Shown in pieces: positions 32,125 through 43,625 of a stretch of DNA of 64,000 nucleotides. Numbering within the stretch: position 1 is the stretch's first letter; each line of letters begins with the position of its first letter. The stretch lies in the NCBI GenBank assembly GCA_014529385.2, contig CM043954.1, forward strand, positions 8,943,306 to 9,007,305, written 5' to 3'. Origin of the DNA: Adiantum capillus-veneris. Taxonomy: Eukaryota; Streptophyta; Polypodiopsida; Polypodiales; Pteridaceae. Made by a program: the position numbers and the translations under genes. Below the pieces are notes generated by a model, which was given only the letters and a program-made list of their open reading frames with translations, searched no databases and was not told the DNA's origin.

Positions 32125-32717
32125 ACTACTCCAGTGGTCAAACGCCGAGTGTCAGGATTGCCAGCCCAATCCGAATCGCACCATCCATGAAGTGTGGAAC
32201 CGCCTTGAGCGATGATAGAAGATCCCCAAAACAACCGTGCCGGAAACATATCTCATCGTACGAAGAGCACATTTCCAATGTCGCTGTCGAGACTTGGTGG
32301 AAAAGGAACTGAGAGTCGATACAGCATGGCAGATGTCTGGGCGTGAATAGGTGAGCCATACTAAATAGCCTACAACATTGCAGTATTGCGTCTGGTCAAC
32401 CAGTGATGATGGATGATGTATGGAAAGGCTCTCCCCAGGCTCAAGTGGAGTGCCAATAGGTCTGTATTGTCCCATTCTGTGTCTGTCAAGAATATTCTAG
32501 CATACTTCCGCTGCGACAAGAAGGTGCTGTGTTGGGTCTGGTAAATCTCAAAACCAAGGAAGAAATGTAGCAATCCAAGGTCCGTCATCTCAAAAGTAGT
32601 CTCCAAAGACCGCATGATGGAACGGATCCTGTCTGTCCAAGAACCTGTAAAGATAAGATCATCAACATATACAATGACAATGGCAACCGAACCGCCCTGC
32701 GAAGCAACGTTGGTCAA
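32125..32717 (-). pseudogene. Ty1/copia RT-RNase H fragment
   Basis: Frame 32370-32717 has the catalytic VYVDDLIFTG, then DLGLLHFFLGFEI and FLSQRKYA. Frame 32152-32475 continues with GTPLEPGE, a SSLVDQTQYCNVVGYLVWLTYSRPDICHAVS block and the start of RNase H. One frameshift near 32440 joins them. Both ends are cut and no LTR is near. It is a different lineage from the copia element at 38-44 kb. Confidence 0.88.
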
Positions 32718-32893
32718 AGATCCTTCTATTAGTTAACCAACACAATTGTATCAGGAGTGCTTTCATGTGTTGTACATGTATGTGTCCCCCGTTCTAACCC
32801 GATTTTTCCCCTGCTTTCACTTGCGAACAAATTCGCTTGTCATGCGCACCTGCGTGAGTCGTGACTCCTGAGTACTTGTTGGTTGCCAAGTTC

Positions 32894-32920
32894 ACTACAT
32901 GACTTGATGAGTCATGTAGT
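32894..32920. other. Short perfect hairpin
   Basis: ACTACATGACT and AGTCATGTAGT are perfect inverted copies separated by five bases (TGATG). No poly-T tail or gene end is adjacent. Confidence 0.5.
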
Positions 32921-33742
32921 ATTACGTGAGATGCATGATTTAATCTTATATTGTTAAATCTTGAAAGTTGGTGTAGCATAAATTCATGTGATTATTGCTT
33001 ATTTTATTTATGCATTACCTAGTTTCTTTCTATATTTCTTTATATTCGTGTTTCGCGTTTCTTCTCCAAACCGAAACTCCGTTTCGCCCATTTTCCCGCG
33101 TTTCCGAAACTCCAGCGGAAGCAGATCTGTGACCTCAAGGCCACTAACATGGTGCGAGAACTCTATAACCTGCGTCCGAGGCTGCCGAGGGGGTTGTCTT
33201 GCCCTCTTCCCGCTGAAGAGGGTCAAACGGTTCCTCATGGGAACCCACTGGTTCTGCTGTGTCGGAGCAGGCTGCGGAGGACGTTCCTGGCGAGGGGCTG
33301 ATTGTTAATGCTAACGCCCTCGATGGCGCCCACGAGCTGGCTGCCACTCAGGTCCATCACCTGAGGCCTAAGCAGTAGGACCGGAAGCCCGTTGTTGTGG
33401 CTCATCAGAAGGAGCCGGCTGTGCCGAAGCCGCTGCATGCTGCTGTTGGGGCTGTTGAGGCTGGGGATCATGAGGGCGACGTCGTGGATAGGATTTGACC
33501 AGATGGCCAACCTGCCCAAATCGAGGGAGTCCTCGCCACCACCGATGCTGCTTGAGACCAATCTCCAAAGACTGAACCAGAAAAGGCACAAATCCTGGGA
33601 AGGATGTGATGAAACTCGCGTCTGAGACCAGGAAAGCATGCAGTAATCGGAAATAAGCGCTTCCCTCTCTCAGCCGCTGCTACCCGATCGAAACCATGGT
33701 GCCAATGACAGAAAAATACCCGAGCCCCATGGATGTCGAGGG
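32921..33742. other. No gene recognised
   Basis: Between the hairpin and an LTR. GC content rises at 33100-33720, and several overlapping frames of 60-130 codons exist on both strands without a recognisable domain. It may be an old gene fragment. Confidence 0.35.
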
Positions 33743-34045
33743 TGTAGGAATTAGTATAAGACTAACTAAGGTCCTAGACTAAGGTTTCAATTAAAATCTG
33801 AAAGGTTATTACCTTTATCGACTTATCACGAAGAGTTACAACTCCTAGCCTCTTCATGTTCTATATAATGATATAATGATAGGCTTAGTGCCAACAATGT
33901 AACACTTCAGCCAACAAACTAATGAAGCAAGAGAACTTCGAATATTGGTAACTGTGTCTATGAGCAAATCTACGATCTCAAACATGTTCTAATTGAAACA
34001 GTAATTGTCATTAATTATGTGTGAGCAACTCTGATGTTTTCTACA
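33743..34045 (+). repeat. LTR, 303 bp, with adjacent primer site
   Basis: It begins TGTAG and ends CTACA (5-bp inverted termini) immediately before an initiator tRNA-Met primer-binding site. This identifies it as the 5' LTR of a + strand element. An AT-rich TATATAATGATATAATG stretch at about 33862 could be the TATA box. No second copy is found in the window. Confidence 0.75.
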
Positions 34046-34057
34046 TGGTATCAGAGC
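34046..34057 (+). promoter_or_regulatory. Primer-binding site, initiator tRNA-Met
   Basis: TGGTATCAGAGC abuts the LTR end at 34045 with no spacer. Confidence 0.85.
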
Positions 34058-36591
34058 AAGACGAACCCCTGTGGGTGATGCCCATCAAGAATGATATTTT
34101 TATTTAGGCTACCAGCGAAGAAAGTTTTATTGGAGCGGATACGATCCAATGAAGCAAGACGAGGTGATACAACCACCCCAAAATCCGGAAAAAGTGGTAT
34201 TTTTGATACCGCACAAGATGGGAAGGCCACAAAAGATGACAAATTTGCGTAAAATGCGCATGTCGAGATAACCATCACCCAAAATGGGCAAGAACTAAAT
34301 TTGCATGCAATGAATGCAGCACAACAGCCCACTGAGCCCCTTGATCAAGATTGGGGACAAGCTCATGATGCCTCTGACCCGACATCGAGCGGGCAAGCAC
34401 GAGATTCAAAGGGTCATGAGACCCACCTCTTAACTTCATACACCTTTTCACCTCACTTTTTCGCTTCAACAGGGCACGCATCCCTTCCCATTTTCATGGC
34501 GGACAATTCAACGCCATCATCCCCCTCTTCATTCCCTTTCTCAGGCCCCTGTCACACACGGGCGGCGAACAGGGCAGTAAAAATGAAATTCGGGCGCCTT
34601 GCTTGTCACACAGGGAGGACAGAGTTCATATTTATACTTTCCACTTTCTTGGACACCCAATATGCTTAGCCCAGTGGTAGACATTACGCGATTGACGACT
34701 GTTGCGCCTAGATTAAGCCCTGTAAGAGTGCCTTCTCATAAGACTGCTAGCGGGATTTTAAAAGGGCTTTCGTCCTCTCACCCCCCCTCCCGTATGCCTG
34801 GTGAACCCGCTGCTCAATGAACTTCCCAGCAGGTTTCGCCTCCAATGTGGAGGGTCGTTGGACCACCCTCTAAAACATTGAATCGCATCTGAAACTGGAT
34901 GTAGGCAGTCAACGTGATTTTTGAAGCCAGTAATGACCGAACAGTGTACACAGTCAAGCACCAGCAACACCTTCAACCGGCTGCAGGCTTGGTGTATGGG
35001 AATGCATAATCATAGTAAAGTAGGCCGCCTGCTTTTGACAACCCGTTTGCTTAGAGGTGGTTGTACGGCTTCTATGGGCAGGCGCTCTAACTGCACCTCC
35101 CGCCACTTCTTTTGCGGACGTCCCGCCAGTGAGTCAAGGGGTCTGCCCCCGTGCAGATCGCAGAGCAGTGGACATTTTCTCTGTCCAACCGTCTTTTGCC
35201 ACGACAGCCCCACTCTAGTCCGGGCGGATGTATCTGACAGGGGCCAGATTCGCCCATACTTCAGGAGATACACCCCTCTGCGCCATTTGCCCAACACCGC
35301 ACCCTCTCGATCCTTGCTTCTTCTTCGCCAGACTTTCTCTCGCTCCACTCATTTTCTTCTTCTCTTGCTGCTATGGCCCAACCTTTCTGACTCTCCTCGC
35401 CATCATCTCCTTCCTCATGTCTTTCGACAGAGGCACCATCCAATCCCGACAATACCTGTGTGCCATTTTTCCCTCTGCCATAACTGTTGACGCCATCAAC
35501 TTTGCCATCCTCACCTGGGCGTATCTCTCACGGACCCGTTACTGTTGCTGCCCCATTTCAACCACCATACCAAACTCCATGATCTGCGCAATTTACTGCC
35601 ATGTTACCTCTCCAAGAGCATATTCTACCCTTGCCGCCAAACAACCTCCTGCAAGGCATCCCTCGTGCAAACTGCAGATGGTCCAACCCAATTTCTAATC
35701 TACCTGGTGCGCAAAACCCTGCTAATCGCACCTCCATTTGCGCTCCACCATAAAATTGGCCATCCCAACGCAGCAGTACCTGTCCTTTCTACTATTGCCT
35801 CTACGCATGGTGCTGTCGTCTTTTTCTATGCTGAGAACACATTGCCGAAACCTGTTAAATCACCCCATGCTCGTTATGCAAATGATTCCACCGTATGCAT
35901 AGGCGTTGATGGCCATAATTTACAATCATGCGATACCTATAAGCAACCCCATCAAACTCCCATCCATTCACCAAATCCATTTTTTGAACCTCCTCCCATG
36001 AGTGGATGTGGGGTATATTGAGTGACAATGGGATGTTGCGTGAGATGAGCGACAAATGTGAACATATAGAAGTGTCGTCAGCAGTGACTGCATAATCTTT
36101 TAGAACGTAGTTTGCAATAGACGCTTCATAATCTTCGGCAACAACTTCAAAGGGAGGAAGGTCCATGTCGAGACGACTCCATGGTTTGGACGAATCAATC
36201 CATCACACCGCCCATATGTGATGTATCCCATACATCTATGATGTCTTCTTGTTCCGACTACGTTTGCGTATATACAATCTCCTTAACACACATAACAACA
36301 CATAACGAACATAATCATGCATCATTTCACATCACTTTCGTTGTTGCCACTCACACCAGAGTTAACACGTCTATCAAAACACATACACCTAAGTTGAGTG
36401 CATCATATCCATATGCTAACGTTGCACTACCTTACTCCCCCCTCCCCTTGTTCTTTTTTTAGTGTTTACTCGGCAATCCAAAGGTCCTGTTTTGGCTCTT
36501 TGAACCCATAGGCGACCACGTGGCGAATGTTTTAAATTTAAAAAAAAAACATCGCTTTGACATGAGCATGAAAAGCTGCAAAAAAAAGCCG
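34058..36591 (+). other. Internal region of LTR element, no recognisable gag-pol
   Basis: After the primer site no RT, integrase, protease or zinc-knuckle motif appears on either strand. The longest frames are 35228-35698 and 35545-36021 (+; 158 codons, His/Pro/Leu mix, containing APPFALHHKIGHPNAAVPV) and 35855-36166 (-; 103 codons). None is recognised. Either this is a non-autonomous element or the LTR is followed by unrelated sequence. Confidence 0.4.
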
Positions 36592-37002
36592 CTAGGGTAA
36601 AGGGGCCAATAAAAAACCACCTCCCTTTAGGAGGACTGTCGGGGCCAGTTTTTTTGTGCACTTTCGGACCCATTGTGAGACACAAATGGGTGAGAGTTGG
36701 GGTGGACAATGTAGCCAACTTGCAATCGTGGCCATTAGATCTTGGGTTCAAGCCGTGTTGGCACAATGGCTCTAAATGCCCTCCCATTCTGGTTTTCTAT
36801 TTACACCCATTTTTTATACACATAAAAAATGTTGTGTGGTCGTTCTTCGCCTGTATAAATGCAACTTGATTCCAGATTTTTGTTGCTGGTAGAGACGATC
36901 TCGATCTTCATTTTGAGCATCTAAGCACTCGATTCTGTTTAGCGTGCTTTCCGGAGTGTGTGTTTCCTCTTAGGTGGCCTTAAGTTGGCCCCTTTACCCT
37001 AG
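36592..37002. mobile_element. MITE candidate, 411 bp, 18-bp perfect TIR
   Basis: CTAGGGTAAAGGGGCCAA at 36592-36609 is repeated as its exact inverted complement at 36985-37002. If the TIR proper begins at GGGTAAAGG, it is flanked by TA on both sides, as in Tc1/mariner-like (Stowaway) MITEs. There is no coding capacity. Internal sequence has a weak GGTTCAAGCC box that I do not treat as a SINE promoter. Confidence 0.6.
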
Positions 37003-37293
37003 TTCAAGAGGGAGACAAACACAAACGAGTGACGCTTTCTTTTTCCAAACTTCTCTGGGAACAAGAGCTTTGAGTGATGGTATGCTTTGTCGTCCTAGGG
37101 TGAGCAGATATTGACAGTCGACGCGTTGAGGATGCAGGCAATTGCGATAGTGCTACAGCAAGTGACGATTGTGGTATACGGCTATGATGCTGCTATCGGC
37201 GTGGACAGGATGGCAGGATGCAGTAAGGCATACAGTGTGTGCGATGACGGCAGTGCAGGGTTCTTACAAGGTGCCAAGGAGCATTGGGGAGGG

Positions 37294-37294
<1 letters not shown>

Positions 37295-37334
<40 letters not shown>
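37295..37334. repeat. Poly-G tract, 40 bp
   Basis: Uninterrupted G run on the plus strand; the Gly-rich frames across it are artefacts. Confidence 0.9.
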
Positions 37335-37869
37335 CTGCAATGGGCCATGATGGTCCGCGCTGGGCACCGTGCAGAGCAACGTAGTGACGTTGGGCGGCGC
37401 TATTATCGGCATGACGAGCCTCCCAAGTTGCCAAGTGGTGGTAGCGTTGCAGGCCACGGTAGCATCCAATGGAGCAAGAGCCAAAGAGAGCGAGAGAGTG
37501 TGAGAGAGTTATGAAAGAGTGAGAAAAAAGCTTTTCCCTCTAGCTATAGCGCTTCAAGCTCCGTTTGCTATCCTTCAACTTCCTCGTTACTTGGTGAGCT
37601 CTATCTGGTCGCAGAAGGCACCATGTGACAGAGCTTCATAGCTTAAAATAGAAAATAAATTTAATTAAAAAAAGGCCGTGAAAAGCAACACTCATTTGGC
37701 AAGCAAGCAAAAGCAGTGTCGCAGGTTTGCAGAGCTGCCAGTTCGGAGCTTCACAAAGGCAACAGTTCGTAGGTTTGCAGACGTGCATCATTTCAGAGAC
37801 GAAGCTTTGCAAAGCTAGCAATTCAATATTCTCCAGGTAAGTCTTTAGCCATTCTTTGTGTGCGCGCGC

Positions 37870-37871
<2 letters not shown>

Positions 37872-37933
<62 letters not shown>
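37872..37933. repeat. (GA)n microsatellite
   Basis: Pure GA run of about 62 bp preceded by GCGCGCGCGTG. Confidence 0.97.
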
Positions 37934-37937
<4 letters not shown>

Positions 37938-38156
37938 AATTGTTCTTGTCAATCAACAAAGAGCGGGGACGCAGGTGATGAAAGGGCACAAGGCCTGCTC
38001 AAAAAATACCATCGCCATGCTAACTCGCCTCTGGTTATATAATTCAAAAGCCGGTTATGGCGACTGCGCGTGGGGAGGAGAGCATATCACGAGCTCTCGT
38101 TTGTAGCCTTGCCTCTCATGCATACGTCACTCTCCTGGTGGTTTTGGATGTATGAG

Positions 38157-38158
<2 letters not shown>

Positions 38159-38197
<39 letters not shown>
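38159..38197. repeat. (GT)n microsatellite
   Basis: Pure TG run of about 39 bp. Confidence 0.97.
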
Positions 38198-38198
<1 letters not shown>

Positions 38199-38321
38199 TT
38201 TGTTTGTGTTTAGTGTCGGCTAGTTGTTTGCTGGCCTATCCGTGGTTGATTGGCCAACACCTTGAGGGGCTGGCTGCCGATCCTCCTTGGCCTGGTGCCA
38301 GGCCTCCCAGGCTCGGGCAGA

Positions 38322-38464
38322 TGAGGAGTTCGTGAGAGCATTCAATCTACTCTAATGTGTAGAGCATAGTGAGTTCTTATTAGGTTTTTACAAAAGAATA
38401 TGTGTACATACCTGGCGGCCCGCCCACTTACCTGGGCGACCACATTGGGCTTTATACCCCAACA
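38322..38464 (-). repeat. 3' LTR of copia element, shortened
   Basis: It ends (plus strand) CCCCAACA next to the polypurine tract. It matches the 5' LTR from CTACT onward but differs and is about 49 bp shorter at its left end, so the outer edge at 38322 is approximate. Confidence 0.75.
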
Positions 38465-38475
38465 ACCTCCCACTT
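38465..38475 (-). other. Polypurine tract of copia element
   Basis: The minus strand reads AAGTGGGAGGT directly before the TGTTGGGG start of the 3' LTR. Confidence 0.8.
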
Positions 38476-38553
38476 AAAGTCCAATGTGGTACTTTAAGTG
38501 TGAGAGAAGCTACTATACAAGCTAATATACAAGAGATGTAGAGAAGTGATGTA

Positions 38554-40225
38554 CTACCCTACACCTAACTGCTTGCGAAAATGCGCAAAGCTCTCTAAGG
38601 GAAGTCCTTTTGTAAGTAGATCAGCAGGATTTTATGTGGTGTGAACTTTGACAATCTGAAGTTACTTATCCTCGAGCATTTCCCTGATAAAATGATACTT
38701 CACATCCACATGCTTTGTCTTTGAGTGATAAACTAGATTGCGAGCCAATTATATAGCACTTTGACTATCACAATATAACACAGGCATCTCTTCTTTGATT
38801 CCCAAATCTGTTACTAGTCGACTAAGCCAAATTGATTCTTTGCATGCCTCTGATGCTGCAACATATTCAGCCTCTGTAGTAGACTGAGTAACACAATCTT
38901 GTAATCTAGAACGCCATGATACTGCTCCACCAGCCAATGTAAAGACATACCCTGACGTAGACCTTCGGTTGTCTAAGTCACCTGCATAATCTGAGTCTGT
39001 AAAACCCTTTACACTTAGCTCCTGACTCCCATAGCATATACTCATACTCTTTGTAGCTTTCAGGTATCTCAATATTCCTTTCACTGCCTCCCAATGTTTC
39101 TTGCCTGGGTTTGACATGTATCGACTTACTACTCCCACTGCAAATGCAATGTCTGGGCGAGTAGCAATCATTGCATACATTAAACTACCCACTGCAGACA
39201 CATATGGAATCTTATCCATTTCAGTTTGTTCTTCCTCAGACACGGGACAATCTTGTTTGCTAAGTTTCACATACGGTGGCAATTGAACAATCAATGCCTT
39301 TCCCTTCTCCATATTGAAACGTTGCAAAACCTTGTCAATATACTCTGTTTGAGATAACCAAATCAACTTCTTTGATCTGTCTCTCTCAATGCGCATACCA
39401 AGTATATGACTTGCCTCACCCATGTCTTTCATGTCAAACGATTTTGCCATCTTTGACTTCAAAGCTGAAATTTCTTCCAAGTGCTTGCCAGCAATCAACA
39501 TGTCATCCACATACAAAACAAGGATCAGCCAACTACCATCCTTAGCCTTCTTTTTATATAGACAGTGATCGAACTCACTACGTGTGTAGCCTTGAGAAAG
39601 CATAAACTTGTGGAATTTATGGTACCATGCCCTCGGTGATTGTTTTAATCCATAAAGACTCTTTAACAACTGGCATACCAAATCTTCCTTGCCTTTCTCA
39701 ACAAACCCTTCTGGCTGCTGCATGTAAATTTCCACATCTAAATCACCATGCAAGAACGTTGTCTTGACATCCATTTGGTGCAACACCAAATCTAATATGG
39801 AAACCAATGCAAGAAAGCATCTCAATGTAGTCATCTTGACCACCGAAGAGAAGACTTCATCAAAGTCAATGCCTTGTTCTTGCTTAAAGCCCTTGGCAAC
39901 AAGCCTTGCTTTGTACTTTGGCTGACTATCAAGCGGTGATCTTATACCTGTAAACCCATTTACAAGGTAGAGCCTTTTTGCCCTGTGGTAATTTAACTAG
40001 CTTCCATGTCTGGTTTTTATGCAGAGTTGTCATCTCTTACTGCATGGCCAATTGCCAATTCCCAGAGTCCTTCATTTGCACTGCTTCCTTGTAACATGAA
40101 GGCTCATTGCAATCAGTCAACATGACATAGTTCATAGATGGAAAAAACCGATCAGGAGGTCGCGTGATACATCCAGATCTACGCAAAATAGGTGGCTCAG
40201 GCTCAGCCACAACCTGTGGTTCCAA
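38554..40225 (-). pseudogene. Copia reverse transcriptase and RNase H
   Basis: The start of RT is in frame 40037-40225 and beyond (a WxLVxLPxGKKALPCKWVYRYK block), with TAA at 40037 and a frameshift near 39945. It then runs open for 364 codons (38749-39843). The palm shows MDVKTTFLHGDL, FVEKG, LYGLKQSPRAWY and the catalytic LYVDDMLIAG. RNase H starts at GFTDSDYAGD and includes STSGYVF, TTEAEYVA and DSQSAI. Three TAA stops (38749, 38662, 38632) lie in the last 60 codons before the natural TAG at 38554-38556. The element's polymerase is otherwise well preserved. Confidence 0.92.
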
Positions 40226-40231
40226 TCTATC

Positions 40232-41200
40232 CTATCCTTGCTCCTCTTGAGCCTTGACATTTTGTCTTGCACGTGTAGGTCCATCTTCCTGGAAGACAAC
40301 TCTTCTAATCTCCTCAACCCTCTCTGGTTTAGAATGATATTTGGATTCATTAAAGTGAACATCATTGCTGCGGATAACCTTTCTGGATTCGGGATCCCAA
40401 AGTCTGTACCCCATCTCACCAGAATTACCATAGCCTAGAAAGATGCACTTTCTACTCTTTGGCTCAAGTTTGTTCCTAAATTCCTTTGGAACGTGAGTAT
40501 ATGCCTCACAGCCAAAGACTCTGAGATGCTTGTATGAGGGCATTTTGCCTGACCATACCATCTCTGGCACTGAATCCTTCTGCAAAACCTTGATAGGAGA
40601 TCTATTTATAAGATGAACAGTTGTTGATACAGCTTCAACCCAAAACCCATTTGGCAGCTGTGCATTAGACAACATACTTCTGACCTTCTCTTGTATGGTC
40701 CTATTCATCCTCTCAGCAACACCATTTTGAGGAGGATTGTAAGGAGCAGTAAGTTCATGTTTTATACCTTTTGACTCACAAAAGTCCTGAAAGGCCTTTG
40801 AAACATACTCTCCACCATTGTCAGTGTGTAAGCATTTAAGCTTCTTGCCACTCTGATTCTCCACAAGTGTCACAAACGTTTTGAAAACACTAAACGCTTC
40901 ATCCTTGTGCTTGAGAAAGTAAACCCATACTTTCCTCGAGTAATCATCTATAAATTTCATAAAGTAAGAAGCTCCCCCTAGAGATAGGTTAGGCATAGGT
41001 CCACACAAATCACTATGAACAAGTGCCAACTGTGTATCTCTTCTACTGCTTCTATGCTTATGTGGCTGTTGTGTTTGCTTACCATAAAGACAATGTTCAC
41101 ATAATTCAAAATCATTAAATGAAAATCCAGGAAAATAACCAGAACGATGCAAGATTTCCATTCCCTTCTTGGACATATGTCCTAACAAGCTATGCCACAA
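40232..41200 (-). pseudogene. Copia integrase
   Basis: A 322-codon frame holds the GAG-pre-integrase HHCC zinc region (WHSLLGHMSKKG...CEHCLYGKQ). The catalytic core follows, with D in VHSDLCGPM, D in HTDNGGEY and E in GVAERMNRT, so D,D-35-E is complete. The copia-specific C-terminal block (HLRVFGCEAYTHVPKE, SRKCIFLGYGNSGEMGYRLWDP) comes next. It is bounded by in-frame TAG stops at 41213-41215 and 40232-40234, so it would be joined to protease upstream and RT downstream. Confidence 0.93.
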
Positions 41201-41212
41201 AGAAACGTTCGG

Positions 41213-41815
41213 CTACTCGGTTACATTGATTACATTTTTAGAGACATTTGATACATAAATCATGTAAAGTCCTCCATACTTTACTCCATGTGCTACTGTC
41301 ATCGAGCCCTTGGATATCTTCCACATGTTTTGTCTAAAAGTGGTGACGTAGCCAGCATCATCAAGTAAACTTGTGCTGATCAAGCTCTTTGTAATTGCGG
41401 GAACATGTCTCACATTCTTCAGCGTGAAAGAAGAGCAATTTTGAAACTTCAATTGAACATCTCCAACACCTAAGATCTCACATGTCTGCCCATTGCCTAG
41501 CCGAACATGATCTTTAGTGGTCACATAAGAGGTAAACCACTCCTTGTTTGGAGACACATGAAGTGATGCCCCTGAGTCTATAATCCAGTCACTCATTGCA
41601 TTTCCATCAGATGCTGTAAGAAGAGCTGAGTCCATTGTATTCTTCAAGAAGTAGATGTCTCCTGACACTAGACTGTCATCCTCTACAACAGTGTTTGTCA
41701 CATTTATTTCTTGAATCTTCACTGAGGACTTGTTCTTCTCACCATGGTCTTCAGCTTTCTCTTTGCCTTTCTCTGTTTTCCATTCTCTGCAGTCTCTTTT
41801 CATGTGACCCTTCAC
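41213..41815 (-). pseudogene. Copia aspartic protease
   Basis: After the second half of the gag zinc knuckle and a Lys/Glu-rich linker, the frame has the copia protease signature DWIIDSGASLHVSP, then VRLGNGQTCEILGVGDV and a FTLKNVRHVPAI block. The catalytic DSG is intact. It ends at TAG 41213-41215, four codons before the integrase Met. Confidence 0.92.
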
Positions 41816-42527
41816 AATGGTAGCATTCTATGTCACTCTTGCCTTTAGCACTGCGGGACTTGCTACAAGACTGATTCCTCTTTCCACCTTTGTACTTTTC
41901 TTTGGTCCTTCCCTTGACAACTAAGGTTGTTCCTTTGCCTTTGTCCATTTTCTTTCTATTGGTTTCTTTAGTAAGTAGACTTCCTTCTACACCTGCTATG
42001 TTCAAACCATCTGGAGGTGCAGAATTACTCAAAGCTGTGCGAAAAGTGTCCCAACTTTCCGGCAATGTGATCAACAGGAACATAGCTCTAACAGGTTCAT
42101 CAAACTTGACACCTTGAGCTGACAAATGACTGTAGATGGTGTTGAATTCATTCAGATGATTGGACATAGGTGTCCCTTCTTTCATCTTCAAGTCAACAAG
42201 CTTCTTAAGCCAGTATACCTGTGAAGTTGCACTCTGCTTCTCATAAAGATCACTCAGCTTTGTCCATGCTTCATAAGCCGACATCTCGTCTGCTACATTG
42301 AAGTAAACGCTTTTTGCTAAAGTCAGCATAATGGTAGAAAGTACCAATTCATCCATTTCACTCCATTCATCTTCGTCCATATCTTGTGGTTTTATCCCCT
42401 TGAGCTTTATAGGTTTTATCTACTTCTTTTGTACCAACACGTGCCAAATCTGCTTCTTCCACAATGGGAAATTGGTTCCATCTAGCTTCTTGATATTGTA
42501 AAGAGCAGTGTCCTGTGATCCAGCCAT
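41806..42527 (-). pseudogene. Copia gag (UBN2/Retrotran_gag_2 type)
   Basis: The ATG at 42525-42527 (MAGSQDTALYNIKKLDGTNF, then PLWKKQ) begins the usual copia gag start. TAG at 42420-42422 interrupts it 35 codons in, and the same frame continues from 42380 to 41751. Recognisable blocks are AYEAWTKLSDLYEKQS, YWLKKLVDLKMKEG, HLNEFNTI and LLITLPESWDTF. The zinc knuckle starts as ECYHCEG and is completed in another frame as HMKRDC, so a one-base deletion near 41805 splits it. Confidence 0.9.
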
Positions 42528-43611
42528 AGCTACGCTTCACAGTAGTTTACTTTCCTGGGAAAAATTCGGCAGAGTTTCCCCTGTAAACTGACCTCTGAAC
42601 CAATATCAACCTGTCAAATGAACCAAGAAAGCTTCAGATTCTGTAGAAATTTCGGCAGAGTCTCCTTTGTAAAATGGCTCTGGTGTACTCAAAAACAGAC
42701 CAAAAAACAGCTCAAAAAACATTGTCTCTCTGACACTGTAAGCTGCGGGTAAACTTGTCCTGCACCTGTACTGTCTCTCACTGTCCTGTCACTGTCCTGT
42801 AAGCATAGACTGCGACAATGCCTCAACGGCAGTAAAGCAAAGATGCAATCCCAACTGTCTAACTCACAGTCAATACATCCTAGCTGCCTATCTAAGGGTG
42901 CTCGAGGGATCTTTCCAAGACCTGTATCACCGAAAAGAATCTCAACATTCAAGAATCCCCCAGCTCAATAAAACCTCACTCGACCCTCAACAAAGGCTGC
43001 AGTAAATCTGATAGTACATAGACTTCCCACAAATTCATACATCCACAAATTTCCCACTATATGCTGTAACCACTACGGCGGTTGTTTGCTGCGTGACTCA
43101 CAGCCAGCAAACCCTCAACAGACATACATCATCTCTGACAATACATCCCATGTGGAAGTACCTGCAATGTCAGGATGAAATCTGGAATATCAAGCAGCAA
43201 ACACAAGCTACCTGATGAACTAGAGGATGTCGCCTACAGTCTGTGTGTAGATGTGCCCGTGTCGTATGTGACACGCCTCCAAGAACTGTGAGCCATCCTT
43301 CGATGTGTAGACACCCACAAATCAACACTCTGAGAGTGACGATATCCTCAGCACCTGCAGTCGTAGGCTAAAACCCCAAATTTGCAGAGTCAGATCTGCA
43401 CCCGCCGAGACCACGTAGTCGAAAATGGCCTGCGTAGAACTTTGTCGAAGCCGAACGGTGGCCGAGATGACCTCAGAATGAAATTCTGAGAACACTGAGC
43501 CCTCCGGCCCCCCCACAAGATTTGGGGCCATGTCTTCGCCTATCGAATCTCACTCCAATCTGAGCAGGTGACTCTGGCTACGTGCAAATGCTACCTCGAG
43601 CCTCGATCTGA
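42528..43611 (-). other. Copia leader region, no gene
   Basis: About 1.08 kb between primer site and gag ATG, longer than is usual for copia. Short inexact CTGTCTCTCACTGTCC-type and TTCGGCAGAGTYTCC repeats occur (42550-42830). No open frame is supported. Confidence 0.6.
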
Positions 43612-43623
43612 GCTCTGATACCA
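43612..43623 (-). promoter_or_regulatory. Primer-binding site, initiator tRNA-Met (copia)
   Basis: The minus strand reads TGGTATCAGAGC, two bases from the LTR end at 43626. Confidence 0.9.
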
Positions 43624-43625
43624 GT

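Noticed and set aside
36690-36770. SINE-like internal promoter (GGTTCAAGCC resembling a B box)
   Set aside because: No convincing A box at the right distance and no poly-A or short tandem tail; it lies inside a MITE candidate.
37111-37514. Gly-rich or Pro-rich protein frames on both strands
   Set aside because: Composition comes from the 40-bp poly-G tract; the flanking residues match nothing.
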